Shown here in pieces: positions 25,959 through 36,288 of a stretch of 64,000 nt of DNA. Within the stretch, counting starts at the first letter, position 1, and each line of letters starts with the position of its first letter. The notes beneath the pieces were generated by a model. The model did not search any database, had not been told where the DNA came from, and worked only from the letters and a program-made list of their open reading frames with translations. The DNA is taken from assembly GCF_002735705.1 (NCBI RefSeq), contig NZ_PDZL01000005.1:62001-126000 (forward strand), in the 5' to 3' direction. This stretch comes from Janthinobacterium sp. BJB426. GTDB taxonomy: Bacteria > Pseudomonadota > Gammaproteobacteria > Burkholderiales > Burkholderiaceae_D. The position numbers and the translations under genes were made by a program.

Positions 25959-26408
25959 ATGAACGATCACACTCCCCTCTCGCCGGACGGCGATGGCGCG
26001 CTGGACTTTTGCCTGCGCCTGGCGCGCGCCCAGGCGCTCATCGTGCGCCGCTTCGACAGCACCCTGGGCAATTTGCATGGCCTGAGCTTCAGCGACTATC
26101 AATTGCTGTACCAGCTGCAGCGCGCCCCCGGTGCGCGCCTGCGCCGCATCGACCTGGCCGAGCGCCTGGCGTTGACGGCCTCTGGCGTCACGCGCTCCCT
26201 GATGCCGCTGGAAAAGATTGGCCTGGTGGCGCGCCAGGCCGATGCGCGCGACGCACGCGTCGGCTATGCCGTGCTGACGGCCGCCGGCCAGGAATTACTG
26301 GGACATGCCAGCACCACGGCGCAGGCGGTGGGACGCGAATTGCTGCAGGACGCGCCGGCGGAACAACTGGCGGCGCTGTCGGCCATCCTGGGCAAGCTGG
26401 CTGGCTGA
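25959..26408 (+). CDS. MarR-family transcriptional regulator
   Basis: A 149-residue winged-helix repressor. The fold is recognisable from LSFSDYQLLYQL, the recognition region LRRIDLAERLALTASGVTRSLMPLEKIGLVARQ and the wing DARDARVGYAVLTAAGQELL. The ATG at 25959 is preceded by AAAGGA at four to five bases and is preferred over the longer ORF. MarR proteins bind palindromes as dimers and release on ligand binding. The putative operators before this gene and before the MFS gene suggest autoregulation and control of the pump. Confidence 0.9.
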   Translation: MNDHTPLSPDGDGALDFCLRLARAQALIVRRFDSTLGNLHGLSFSDYQLLYQLQRAPGARLRRIDLAERLALTASGVTRSLMPLEKIGLVARQADARDARVGYAVLTAAGQELLGHASTTAQAVGRELLQDAPAEQLAALSAILGKLAG

Positions 26409-26429
26409 CGCTGCCAGCCTGCCTGCCGC

Positions 26430-27677
26430 TTAGACGAGCGCCAGCTTGCGCAGGCGCCGCGTCGACTGCCACTGTTCCACGCCCGCTTCGGCGCGAATGG
26501 CGGCGCAGCCCGCGAGCACCCGGTCGATGGCCGCCTCGTCGAGTCCCGCGTTCAGGGTCAGGCGCACGAGGGCGCGGTTCTTCGCCGTTGCCGGAGCGCA
26601 AAACATGGCGCCGAAAATACCTTGCCGTTCCAGCGCCTGGCGCAGGGCCAGGGTGGCCGGTTCGCCGCCCGCCTCCAGCGCCACGATCTGCTCCGTGCCA
26701 TCGCTGACGTTGTAGCCCAGTTCGCGCAAGCCTTCGCGCACCTGCAGCGTATGGCGCCGCAAGGTGGCGCGCCGCCCATCGGCGGCCATGATGAAATCGA
26801 GCGCCGCGCCCAGCCACGCCAGCTCATGCGCCAGCAGGCAGGAACTGAAGATGGCGGGCCGTGATTCGGACAAAAAATAGCCCTTGAAGCGGCTGGAACA
26901 GCTGATGAAGCCGGCCCGGCCCGCGAAGGCCTTGGCCAGCGACGCCGTGCGGAAATGCACGCGGTGGCCCAGGCCCCACGCTTCCACCAGGCCCGCGCCC
27001 TGCGGACCATGCGTGCCCAGCGAGTGCGACTCGTCGACCACCACCACGCAGTCGCTGCGCTCGGCGATTTCGAGCAATTCCAGCAGCGGCGCCAGACTGC
27101 CGTTGGTGCTGTACAGGGCGTCGACGACGATCACGCCGCGGCCATGCTTTTCCACCTGCCGCCGCAGGTGGGTCATGTCGTTGTGCAGGAAAGGCACGGC
27201 CTGGGCCTGCGCCGACAGCACGCCTTCCCACAGCGAGGCGTGGGCCTGCATGTCGAGATAAACGGGTATGCCGGGGCTGGCGATACACTGGATCAAGCCC
27301 ACGTTGGCCGCCATGCCGGACTGCGCCAGGATGCCGTCCTCGCAGCCCATGAAACGGGCCAGCCGGCTTTCCAGCCGGTGCTGTTCACTGCCTTCCTGCA
27401 AGTACACGGCCGACATCAGCATGCCGCCCGCATGCGCCTGCAAGGATGCCACCTGGGCCGCCACCAGCGCCGGCTCCGCGGCGATGGACAGGTAGTCGTT
27501 GCCGGCCAGGAAAATGGCATGGGCCGGTGTCGGTTGCCAGGCGTGGGGATGTTGGCCGCCCAGCAATTTTTCGATGCGCGTGATGTGATGCGCATCCATG
27601 CGCCGCACGATGTAGTCTGGCAGGCAGTGTTCGGCACGGGCGAACGATGGGATGGGCAAGCTGGTAGCGATGGTCAT
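26430..27677 (-). CDS. jqsA: Autoinducer synthase JqsA (CqsA/LqsA family)
   Basis: A PLP-dependent alpha-oxoamine synthase of 415 residues. CqsA/LqsA enzymes make alpha-hydroxyketone (or aminoketone) signals from an acyl-CoA and an amino acid. Visible active-site features are GGMLMSAVYLQEGSEQHRLE, the DALYSTNG segment, VVVVDESHSLGTHGP (Asp and His contacting PLP) and TASLAKAFAGRAGF with the Schiff-base lysine near residue 249. The ATG at 27677 has AGGAGA seven bases upstream; the ORF start at 27755 is unsupported. It is divergent from a kinase and regulator matching the Jqs/Lqs arrangement. In Janthinobacterium this locus is reported to affect violacein and other secondary traits. Confidence 0.92.
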   Translation of the reverse strand: MTIATSLPIPSFARAEHCLPDYIVRRMDAHHITRIEKLLGGQHPHAWQPTPAHAIFLAGNDYLSIAAEPALVAAQVASLQAHAGGMLMSAVYLQEGSEQHRLESRLARFMGCEDGILAQSGMAANVGLIQCIASPGIPVYLDMQAHASLWEGVLSAQAQAVPFLHNDMTHLRRQVEKHGRGVIVVDALYSTNGSLAPLLELLEIAERSDCVVVVDESHSLGTHGPQGAGLVEAWGLGHRVHFRTASLAKAFAGRAGFISCSSRFKGYFLSESRPAIFSSCLLAHELAWLGAALDFIMAADGRRATLRRHTLQVREGLRELGYNVSDGTEQIVALEAGGEPATLALRQALERQGIFGAMFCAPATAKNRALVRLTLNAGLDEAAIDRVLAGCAAIRAEAGVEQWQSTRRLRKLALV

Positions 27678-27741
27678 GAGTTTTCTCCTAGGGAAATGTT
27701 TGCTGCGGATTAAAGCCTTGACCGTCTCGCCAACCCATCCA

Positions 27742-27755
27742 TTGACGTATATCAA
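27742..27755. promoter_or_regulatory. FNR/CRP-family-like box in the jqsA-jqsS intergenic region
   Basis: TTGACGTATATCAA matches the FNR consensus TTGAT-N4-ATCAA at nine of ten positions and is part of a longer perfect repeat CATTGA-N6-TCAATG (27740-27757). A GATAAT hexamer at 27798-27803 would put a transcription start near 27810, 61 bp from the box centre, the usual class I spacing. Only sequence supports this. Confidence 0.5.
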
Positions 27756-27829
27756 TGTCCGGCGAGATAACCGTTCAACCAGGAAAATTTACGCGATGAT
27801 AATGTTCTAAAGAGAATCAAGGCAGAGTC

Positions 27830-29128
27830 ATGACGCAGCAATTGCAAGCACGATGGACATACTGGCGCAGGCGCCTGCTCCATTCGCTGCTGCATGAGCG
27901 CATGCCGCATGAAAACCTGGCCGGCAGGGTCGCCATGCTGGCCGCCGTGGGCACGGTGGCGATGCCGCTGTACTATTTGCTGTGGCATTACTTTTTTCCG
28001 CAAGCTTATGAAAACCTGACCTTGCGCCTGACGGGCGTGGGCATCTGCGTGGCCGGCCTGTTTGCCCGCCGCTTCTCGGCCCGCTGGCTGTCGCGCTACC
28101 TGCTGTTCGCGCTCAGCTACATCCTGCCCTTCTTCTTTACCTTCATGTTTGTGATGAACCATGCTTCGTCCATCTGGAGCGAATCGCTGCTGATCGGCCT
28201 GGTCGTGCTGTTTCATTTCGAAACGAAACTGGCTTGCCGCGCCTACCTGATCGGCACCAGCGCCGCCTGCCTCGCCGTCATCCTGCAAGGGGAAGGCGGC
28301 TTCCTGCTGCAGCGTGAAGTGCTGCAGCAACTGCCCGTGCACTGGTTCACCATTGCCGCGCTGTCCGTGGTGAAAGTGGGCAGCAAGGTGCTGGAACGGG
28401 AACGGCTGGCAGGCCTGGCGGCCGGACTCGGTTCCGTGGCGCACGAGCTGCGCACGCCGCTGACCAGCGTGGAGGCCAATGTGCGTGGCATGCGCCGGCT
28501 GCTGCCGCAGCTGGCCGGCCAGGTGGACGACATGCCCCCGCTGCAGGAAGCCCTGACACGCATCCAGTTCGAAGTGCGCCACATGCAGCACATGATCGAT
28601 TTGTTCCTGATGAGCGCCAGTGCCGTGAACCGCAACCTCCAGCCCAGCCAGGCACTATCGATGCTGGCCATGGTCAGCTCCGTGCTCAAGCGCTACCCAT
28701 TTACCGGCAACAACCAGCGCAGCAGCGTCAAGGTGGACGTGCGCGCCGACTTCCAGTTCGCGGGCCAGGACGAACTGTGCGTGGTGATCCTGCTGAACCT
28801 GCTGAGAAACGCGCTGAAAGCCATCCAGCGGGCCGGCAAGGGAAGAGTGCGCATCGTCATCGACGGCGCCCGTCCCGTGCCCAGGCTGCTGTTCATCGAC
28901 ACGGGCTGCGGCATCGCGAAGAACCGCCTGCCGCTGATCTTCGAGCGTTTTTACTCCTATCCCGTACACAACGGCAGCGGCATCGGCCTGGCCCTGTGCC
29001 AGCAGATCGTCACGGCCTGGCAGGCGCGCATCCGCTGCGTGTCGCGCGAGCACGCGTATGCGATTTTCATCCTGGAGTTTCCCCAGCCTATGCCGGCCCG
29101 CTTCCAATCCTCTTTCCCCGCAAGGTGA
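27830..29128 (+). CDS. jqsS: Sensor histidine kinase JqsS (LqsS-like)
   Basis: The 432-residue kinase has five or six membrane helices in residues ~32-180, no large periplasmic domain, then a HisKA-like region with H205 in GSVAHELRTPLTSVEANVRGM. The ATPase domain shows N-box LLNLLRNALKAIQRA and G-boxes FIDTGCGIAKN and GSGIGLALC. The architecture fits CqsS/LqsS sensors that detect the signal made by the adjacent synthase; unlike CqsS of Vibrio there is no fused receiver. It starts 152 bp from divergent jqsA and is followed 3 nt later by jqsR. The best-conserved part is the kinase core, so the ligand is inferred from the neighbour. Confidence 0.88.
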   Translation: MTQQLQARWTYWRRRLLHSLLHERMPHENLAGRVAMLAAVGTVAMPLYYLLWHYFFPQAYENLTLRLTGVGICVAGLFARRFSARWLSRYLLFALSYILPFFFTFMFVMNHASSIWSESLLIGLVVLFHFETKLACRAYLIGTSAACLAVILQGEGGFLLQREVLQQLPVHWFTIAALSVVKVGSKVLERERLAGLAAGLGSVAHELRTPLTSVEANVRGMRRLLPQLAGQVDDMPPLQEALTRIQFEVRHMQHMIDLFLMSASAVNRNLQPSQALSMLAMVSSVLKRYPFTGNNQRSSVKVDVRADFQFAGQDELCVVILLNLLRNALKAIQRAGKGRVRIVIDGARPVPRLLFIDTGCGIAKNRLPLIFERFYSYPVHNGSGIGLALCQQIVTAWQARIRCVSREHAYAIFILEFPQPMPARFQSSFPAR

Positions 29129-29131
29129 CGC

Positions 29132-30139
29132 ATGCAACTGCCCGTCTACACCCATCCGACCCTGACCGTCCTGATCGACGACAGCGATTCCTTCCTGAAA
29201 AGCCTGGCGTTCCAGCTCGATCCCGGCCTGGCGCGCAAGACCTTCCACGACACCAGCAGCGCCCTGCACTGGCTGCGCCAGAGCGCGCAACCGGGCGAAA
29301 CGCCGCTGCACGTCAATTTCGACACGCAGAACCTGCCGCCCGACCAGTGCAACGTGGCGCTCGACATCGAGCGTATCTGGCGCATCAGCGGCCAGGCGCA
29401 GCGCTTTGCCGTGCCCTCCGTGCTGGTGGTCGATTATTCGATGCCGCAGATGAATGGCCTGGAATTTTGCCAGGCCGTGCGCGACTTGCCGTGCAAGAAG
29501 ATTTTATTTACGGGCGCGGCCGATGAAAAGGTGGCCGTGACGGCCTTCAACCGGGGCTTGATCGACCGCTACATCAAGAAGAGCGACGACGATGCGCTCG
29601 ACATCCTGGAACAGGAAGTCCATGCCCTGCAGCGCGAATTTTTCCTGCAGCAATCGGACACCGTGCGCGACCTGCTGATGCTGCACGACTACAGTTTCCT
29701 GCAAGACGAAGCGCTGGCCGCCGTCGTGCACGAGCTGTGCCGGCGCCATGGTTTTGTCGAATACTATATTTTTCCCAATCCCAGCGGCATCCTGTTTTTC
29801 ACGCGCGACGGCCAGGCCAGGCTGATGATCATCGAGACGGAACGCAGCCTGCACACGCAGTACGAAATGGCGCGCGACAGCGACGCGCCCGAATCCCTGC
29901 TGCTGGCCTTGCTGGAAATGCGCGTGATTCCCTACTTTTCCGACGCCGACAGCGACGGCATGTATGCGGCGCACATCGGCGAAAACTGGTTCCGCTACTG
30001 CGCCGCGCCCACCATCTGCCTGGGCCGCGTGACGTATTTCTGGGCCCTGTTCGACGTGCCGCCACACCAGCTGAGCCAACCGGTCATGTCCTACGCGCAA
30101 TTTTTACGCGCGCAGGCGGACGACAGCGTGGGCGCTTAG
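29132..30139 (+). CDS. jqsR: Response regulator JqsR (LqsR-like)
   Basis: A 335-residue protein with an atypical receiver domain: the acidic pair in LIDDSDS (16-19), a ~60-residue insertion, the phosphoacceptor Asp101 in VLVVDYSMPQMNGLEF, FTGAADEK and the lysine in YIKKSDDD. The C-terminal ~150 residues (EYYIFPNPSGILFF, FSDADSDGMYAAHIGENWFRYC) have no recognisable DNA-binding domain, as for LqsR. It is co-transcribed with jqsS. Its stop codon interlocks by four bases (TTAG) with that of the convergent ABC permease gene. Confidence 0.85.
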   Translation: MQLPVYTHPTLTVLIDDSDSFLKSLAFQLDPGLARKTFHDTSSALHWLRQSAQPGETPLHVNFDTQNLPPDQCNVALDIERIWRISGQAQRFAVPSVLVVDYSMPQMNGLEFCQAVRDLPCKKILFTGAADEKVAVTAFNRGLIDRYIKKSDDDALDILEQEVHALQREFFLQQSDTVRDLLMLHDYSFLQDEALAAVVHELCRRHGFVEYYIFPNPSGILFFTRDGQARLMIIETERSLHTQYEMARDSDAPESLLLALLEMRVIPYFSDADSDGMYAAHIGENWFRYCAAPTICLGRVTYFWALFDVPPHQLSQPVMSYAQFLRAQADDSVGA

Positions 30140-32667
30140 CCTTCCCTTAGCGTTTGCAGCGGCGGATGCTTCAAGACATTGCGCAAGCCCAGCCAGCCGC
30201 CGGCAATCGCGCACAGGGCGCCGGCCAGCAGGCCGAACGCCCACACGCCGGGCGCGAAGCTCCAGGCGAACTTGAACTGGTAGGTGGCCAGCGCCCAGCC
30301 CATGGCCGCCGCGCCCGTTGCCGCCAGCAAGCCGGCCAGCGCACCGACGAGCGAAAACTCGATCAGCTGTGCCTGCGCCAGCTGGCGCCGCGTGGCGCCC
30401 AGCGCGCGCAGCAGGCCCGCTTCGCGCGTGCGCTCGTCCTGCGAGCCCATCAGGGCCGCATACAGCACCAGCAAGCCCGACGCCAAAGTGAAGGCGAAGA
30501 GGAATTCGACGGCCGTCACGACCTGGTCCAGCACGCCCTGGATCTGCTTCAGCACGCCGCCCACGTCGACCACCGTCAGGTTCGGATAGTCGCGCAGCAA
30601 GGCATTGCCCAGGTCCGCCTGCGCGGGCGGCAGGTGAAACGCCGTGATCCACGTCTGCGGCGTGTCCGCCATGGCGGCCGGATTGATAATGACAAAGAAA
30701 TTGACGCGCATCGAGCCCCATTCCAGCTTGCGCAAACTCGTGATCGCCGCTTCGACGGGCTGGCCGGCGATGTCGAAGCGCAGCTTGTCGCCCAATTTCA
30801 ATTTCAAGGTCTTGGCGATGCCCTCCTCCACCGACGCCTCGGCTGGCGCACCGGGCGCATTGCCGAACCACTTGCCGGCCACCAGCTTGTTTTCTTCCTG
30901 CATCGTAGCCATCGTCGACAGGTTGAATTCGCGGTCGGCCAGGCCCTTGGCGCGGTCATCCTCGTAGGTGGTTTCCGTGATGGCATTGCCGTTCACGGCC
31001 ACCAGGCGCCCGCGTATCATCGGATACAGGGGCGCGTTGGCCACGCCGGCCTGGGACAGGCGCGCGGCGATCGGGTCTTTCTGTTCCGGCAGGATATTGA
31101 TCATGAAGCGGTTCGGCGCGTCGGGCGGCGTGGCGTTGCGCCAGGCCACCATCAAGTCGCCGCGCACCACCGTCAGCAGCAGCAAGGCCATCAGGCCCAA
31201 GGCCAGGGACACCACCTGGATGACGGTGGCGCCCGGCCGGCGCTGCAAGGACGTGACGGCAAAGCGCCAGCCCTGATGATTGAAAGCGCCGCGCAGGGTT
31301 TTCAGCGACTTGATGCCCAGCCAGCCGGCCAGGCCGAACAGGGCAAAGCCGCCGAGGAAGCCGGCCGCCGTCAGCAGCGCCAGTTTCACGTCGCCGGCCT
31401 GCCACAACAGCAGCACGACGAAGGCGGCGATACCGAGGCCATACGTGGCCAGGGCCAGCGCCTGCGGCGGCTCCTGCTCGCGGCGGATCACGCGGTTGTG
31501 CGGCACATTGCGCAACTGCAAAATCGGCGGCAGGGCAAAGCCCAGCAACAGCAGCATGCCGGTGGCCACGCCTTGCAGCGCGGGCAGCATGGAGACGGGC
31601 GGCAAGTCGCTCTGCACCAGTTTCCCCAACAGCTCCAGCAGCACCAGGTGGCCGCCGAAGCCCACCATCACGCCGACCACGCTGCCGGCCAGGCCGACCA
31701 ATAAAAATTCGATCACGTACATGGCCGTAACCTGGTTTTGCGTCAAGCCCAGGCAGCGCAGCATGGCGCACGCATCGAGGTGGCGCAGCATGAAACGGCG
31801 CGCCGCCATGGCCACGGCGACGGCCGCCAGCATGGCCGACAGCAAGCCGACGAGCGACAGGAAACGGTCGGCACGGTCCAGCGTCGATTGCATCTGCGGG
31901 CTGCCCGATTCCAGCGATTCGATGCGCACGCCCTTGATGGCCTGCGTCTTGATCTGGCTTTCCAGCCAGGCTTGATATTGCGCAAGCTCGGCCGCCTTGG
32001 CGGGCGGCGCCGACAGCAGCAAGCGGTACGACACGCGCGAGCCATTCTGCACCAGCGCCGTGGCGGCCAGGTCGCCCAAGGGCAACATCACGCGCGGCGC
32101 GAAATTCAAAAAGGAAGCGCCGCGGTCCGGTTCGCTGGCGATCAGTTGCGTGACCGTAAATGCCTTGTCGCCCAGGGTCAGGGTGTCGCCCAGTTTCGCG
32201 TTCAGGCTGGACAGGATGGCCGCATCGACCCACAGGGTGCCGGGCGCCGGCACCTGATCCGTCGGCCGTCCCACGGCATCCTGCGCTTCGCTCAGTTTGG
32301 TCGTGATTTTCAGCTTGCCCCGCTGCGGGTAGCCGGCCGAGACGGCCTTGATGGACGCCAGTTGCGACAGCGATTGCTCACCCTCGCCCGCCTGCGCCAT
32401 GCTGGGAAACGTCACCGTGTCGGCCAAGATAAAACCGCGCTTGAGCGCTTCGGCGCGCCAGGCCGCATTGACGGGCTGGTCGGCGCTGATGACCAGGTCG
32501 GCCCCCAGCAGCTGGTGCGCGTCGCGGTTCAGGCCCGCGCGCAGGCGGTCGACGAAGAAGCCGACGGCCGACAGGGCCGCCACGGCGACGATCAGCGCGA
32601 CGAGCAGGAAACGCAGTTGCCCGGCGCGCCAGTCGCGGCCGGTCATTTTCAGGGAGAGGCGGAACAT
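30136..32667 (-). CDS. FtsX-like ABC transporter permease (YbbP type)
   Basis: An 843-residue permease with the MacB/FtsX-like arrangement: N-terminal helix (LRFLLVALIVAVAALSAVGFFV), an extracytoplasmic domain, a cluster of helices near 270-480 and a second FtsX unit at the C-terminus (LASGLLVLYAALMGSQDERTREAGLLRALGATRRQ). This matches YbbP-type permeases, which partner with a YbbA ATPase and often a TesA esterase. No ATPase gene is adjacent here, so the partner must be elsewhere. Function in the family is proposed to be lipid or lipoprotein handling in the envelope. The start is 23 nt from the deaminase stop upstream. Confidence 0.85.
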   Translation of the reverse strand: MFRLSLKMTGRDWRAGQLRFLLVALIVAVAALSAVGFFVDRLRAGLNRDAHQLLGADLVISADQPVNAAWRAEALKRGFILADTVTFPSMAQAGEGEQSLSQLASIKAVSAGYPQRGKLKITTKLSEAQDAVGRPTDQVPAPGTLWVDAAILSSLNAKLGDTLTLGDKAFTVTQLIASEPDRGASFLNFAPRVMLPLGDLAATALVQNGSRVSYRLLLSAPPAKAAELAQYQAWLESQIKTQAIKGVRIESLESGSPQMQSTLDRADRFLSLVGLLSAMLAAVAVAMAARRFMLRHLDACAMLRCLGLTQNQVTAMYVIEFLLVGLAGSVVGVMVGFGGHLVLLELLGKLVQSDLPPVSMLPALQGVATGMLLLLGFALPPILQLRNVPHNRVIRREQEPPQALALATYGLGIAAFVVLLLWQAGDVKLALLTAAGFLGGFALFGLAGWLGIKSLKTLRGAFNHQGWRFAVTSLQRRPGATVIQVVSLALGLMALLLLTVVRGDLMVAWRNATPPDAPNRFMINILPEQKDPIAARLSQAGVANAPLYPMIRGRLVAVNGNAITETTYEDDRAKGLADREFNLSTMATMQEENKLVAGKWFGNAPGAPAEASVEEGIAKTLKLKLGDKLRFDIAGQPVEAAITSLRKLEWGSMRVNFFVIINPAAMADTPQTWITAFHLPPAQADLGNALLRDYPNLTVVDVGGVLKQIQGVLDQVVTAVEFLFAFTLASGLLVLYAALMGSQDERTREAGLLRALGATRRQLAQAQLIEFSLVGALAGLLAATGAAAMGWALATYQFKFAWSFAPGVWAFGLLAGALCAIAGGWLGLRNVLKHPPLQTLREG

Positions 32668-32690
32668 GGGCGGCGGGTCTTCAGGTAGAG

Positions 32691-34293
<1,603 letters not shown>

Positions 34294-36216
34294 ATGACCA
34301 TTTTTGATAACTATGCAGCACGCTACGAGCGCACCCGCGAAGAGGAAATGTCGCTCACCGAATACCTGGCCCTGTGCAAGAAGGACAAGCTGACGTACGC
34401 CAGCGCGCCCGAACGCATGCTGGCCGCCATCGGCGAGCCGCAGCTGGTCGACACGCGAAACGACACGCGCCTGTCGCGCATCTTCGCCAACAAGATCATC
34501 AAGATCTATCCCGCCTTCCGCGAGTTCTACGGCACCGAGGAAGTCATCGAGCAGGTCGTCTCGTATTTCCGCCACGCGGCGCAAGGCCTGGAAGAACGCA
34601 AGCAGATCCTGTATCTGCTGGGGCCTGTCGGCGGCGGCAAGTCGTCCATCGCGGAAAAGCTCAAGTCGCTGATGGAGCATGTGCCCTTCTATTGCCTGAA
34701 AGGCTCGCCCGTCAACGAATCGCCGCTGGGCCTGTTCAACGAGGAAGAGGACGGCACCATCCTGGAAGAGGATTACGGCATCCCGCGCCGCTACCTGCGC
34801 AACATCCCCAGCCCGTGGGCCGTGAAACGCCTGCATGAATACAATGGCGATATCAACCAGTTCCGCGTCGTCAAGCGCTACCCGTCCGTGCTGAAACAGA
34901 TCGCCATCTCGAAAACGGAGCCGGGCGACGAGAACAACCAGGATATTTCTTCGCTGGTGGGCAAGGTCGACATCCGCAAGCTGGAAGATTATGCGCAGGA
35001 CGACCCGGACGCCTACAGCTATTCGGGCGGCCTGTGCCTGGCCAACCAGGGCCTGATGGAATTCGTGGAAATGTTCAAGGCGCCCATCAAGGTCTTGCAT
35101 CCGCTGCTGACGGCCACGCAGGAAGGCAATTACAAGGGCACGGAAGGTTTCGGCGCGATTCCGTTCGACGGCATCATCCTGGCCCACTCGAACGAGTCGG
35201 AATGGAAAACCTTCAAGAACAACCGCAACAACGAGGCGTTTCTAGACCGTATCTATATAGTCAAGGTGCCGTACTGCCTGCGCGTGTCCGACGAAATCAA
35301 GATCTACGACAAGCTGGTGGCCAATTCCTCGCTGGTCAAGGCCCCGTGCGCGCCCGGCACCCTGCGCATGATGGCGCAGTTCGCCATCCTGTCGCGCCTG
35401 AAAGACCCGGAAAATTCCAGCATCTTCTCGAAGATGCTCGTCTACGATGGCGAAAACCTCAAGGATACGGACCCGAAAGCCAAGTCCATGCACGAATACG
35501 TCGATTACGCGGGCGTGGACGAAGGCATGAACGGCCTGTCGACGCGCTTTGCCTTCAAAATCCTGTCGAAAGTGTTCAACTTTGACAATTCCGAAGTGGC
35601 TGCCAATCCCGTGCATCTATTATATGTACTGGAACAGCAGGTCGAGCGCGAGCAGTTCGCGCCGGAACTCGAGCAGCGCTACTTCTCCTATATTAAAGAG
35701 CACCTGGCGCAGCGCTACGTGGAATTCATCGGCAAGGAGATCCAGACGGCGTACCTGGAAAGCTATTCGGAATACGGACAGAACATTTTCGACCGCTACG
35801 TGACGTTTGCCGATTTCTGGATACAGGACCAGGAATACCGCGATCCGGACACGGGCGAAAGTTTTGACCGCGAATCGCTGAACAATGAACTGGAAAAGAT
35901 CGAGAAACCGGCGGGCATTTCCAATCCGAAGGATTTCCGCAACGAAATTGTCAACTTCGGGCTGCGCGCGCGGGCCTCGAACGGCGGCAAGAATCCCGCC
36001 TGGACCAGTTATGAAAAGTTCCGTACCGTGATTGAAAAGAAAATGTTTTCGAATACGGAGGAATTGCTGCCGGTGATATCCTTCAATGCCAAGGCCAGCG
36101 CCGACGATGCCAACAAGCACGCCGACTTCGTGGCCCGCATGGTGGAAAAAGGCTATACGGCCAAGCAGGTACGCCTGTTATGCGAATGGTACTTGCGCGT
36201 GCGCAAGTCGTCATAG
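34294..36216 (+). CDS. prkA: PrkA-family serine protein kinase (YeaG)
   Basis: The 640-residue protein has an AAA-like ATP-binding N-terminal domain with Walker A GPVGGGKSS (residues ~109-117) and the PrkA signature FGAIPFDGIILAHSNESEW. A C-terminal kinase-like domain follows. Length is typical for YeaG/PrkA. Homologues act in stationary phase, nitrogen starvation and sporulation; some show protease rather than kinase activity. AAAGGACATTGAC precedes the ATG. It is the first gene of prkA-yeaH-spoVR, conserved as a unit in proteobacteria. Confidence 0.96.
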   Translation: MTIFDNYAARYERTREEEMSLTEYLALCKKDKLTYASAPERMLAAIGEPQLVDTRNDTRLSRIFANKIIKIYPAFREFYGTEEVIEQVVSYFRHAAQGLEERKQILYLLGPVGGGKSSIAEKLKSLMEHVPFYCLKGSPVNESPLGLFNEEEDGTILEEDYGIPRRYLRNIPSPWAVKRLHEYNGDINQFRVVKRYPSVLKQIAISKTEPGDENNQDISSLVGKVDIRKLEDYAQDDPDAYSYSGGLCLANQGLMEFVEMFKAPIKVLHPLLTATQEGNYKGTEGFGAIPFDGIILAHSNESEWKTFKNNRNNEAFLDRIYIVKVPYCLRVSDEIKIYDKLVANSSLVKAPCAPGTLRMMAQFAILSRLKDPENSSIFSKMLVYDGENLKDTDPKAKSMHEYVDYAGVDEGMNGLSTRFAFKILSKVFNFDNSEVAANPVHLLYVLEQQVEREQFAPELEQRYFSYIKEHLAQRYVEFIGKEIQTAYLESYSEYGQNIFDRYVTFADFWIQDQEYRDPDTGESFDRESLNNELEKIEKPAGISNPKDFRNEIVNFGLRARASNGGKNPAWTSYEKFRTVIEKKMFSNTEELLPVISFNAKASADDANKHADFVARMVEKGYTAKQVRLLCEWYLRVRKSS

Positions 36217-36288
36217 CGCGGACAGCGGAGGCGCGCTCCCGCCCGGTGACTGGCGGAGCGCGCAAGACGAGAGGCAAGGAGGCACCCT

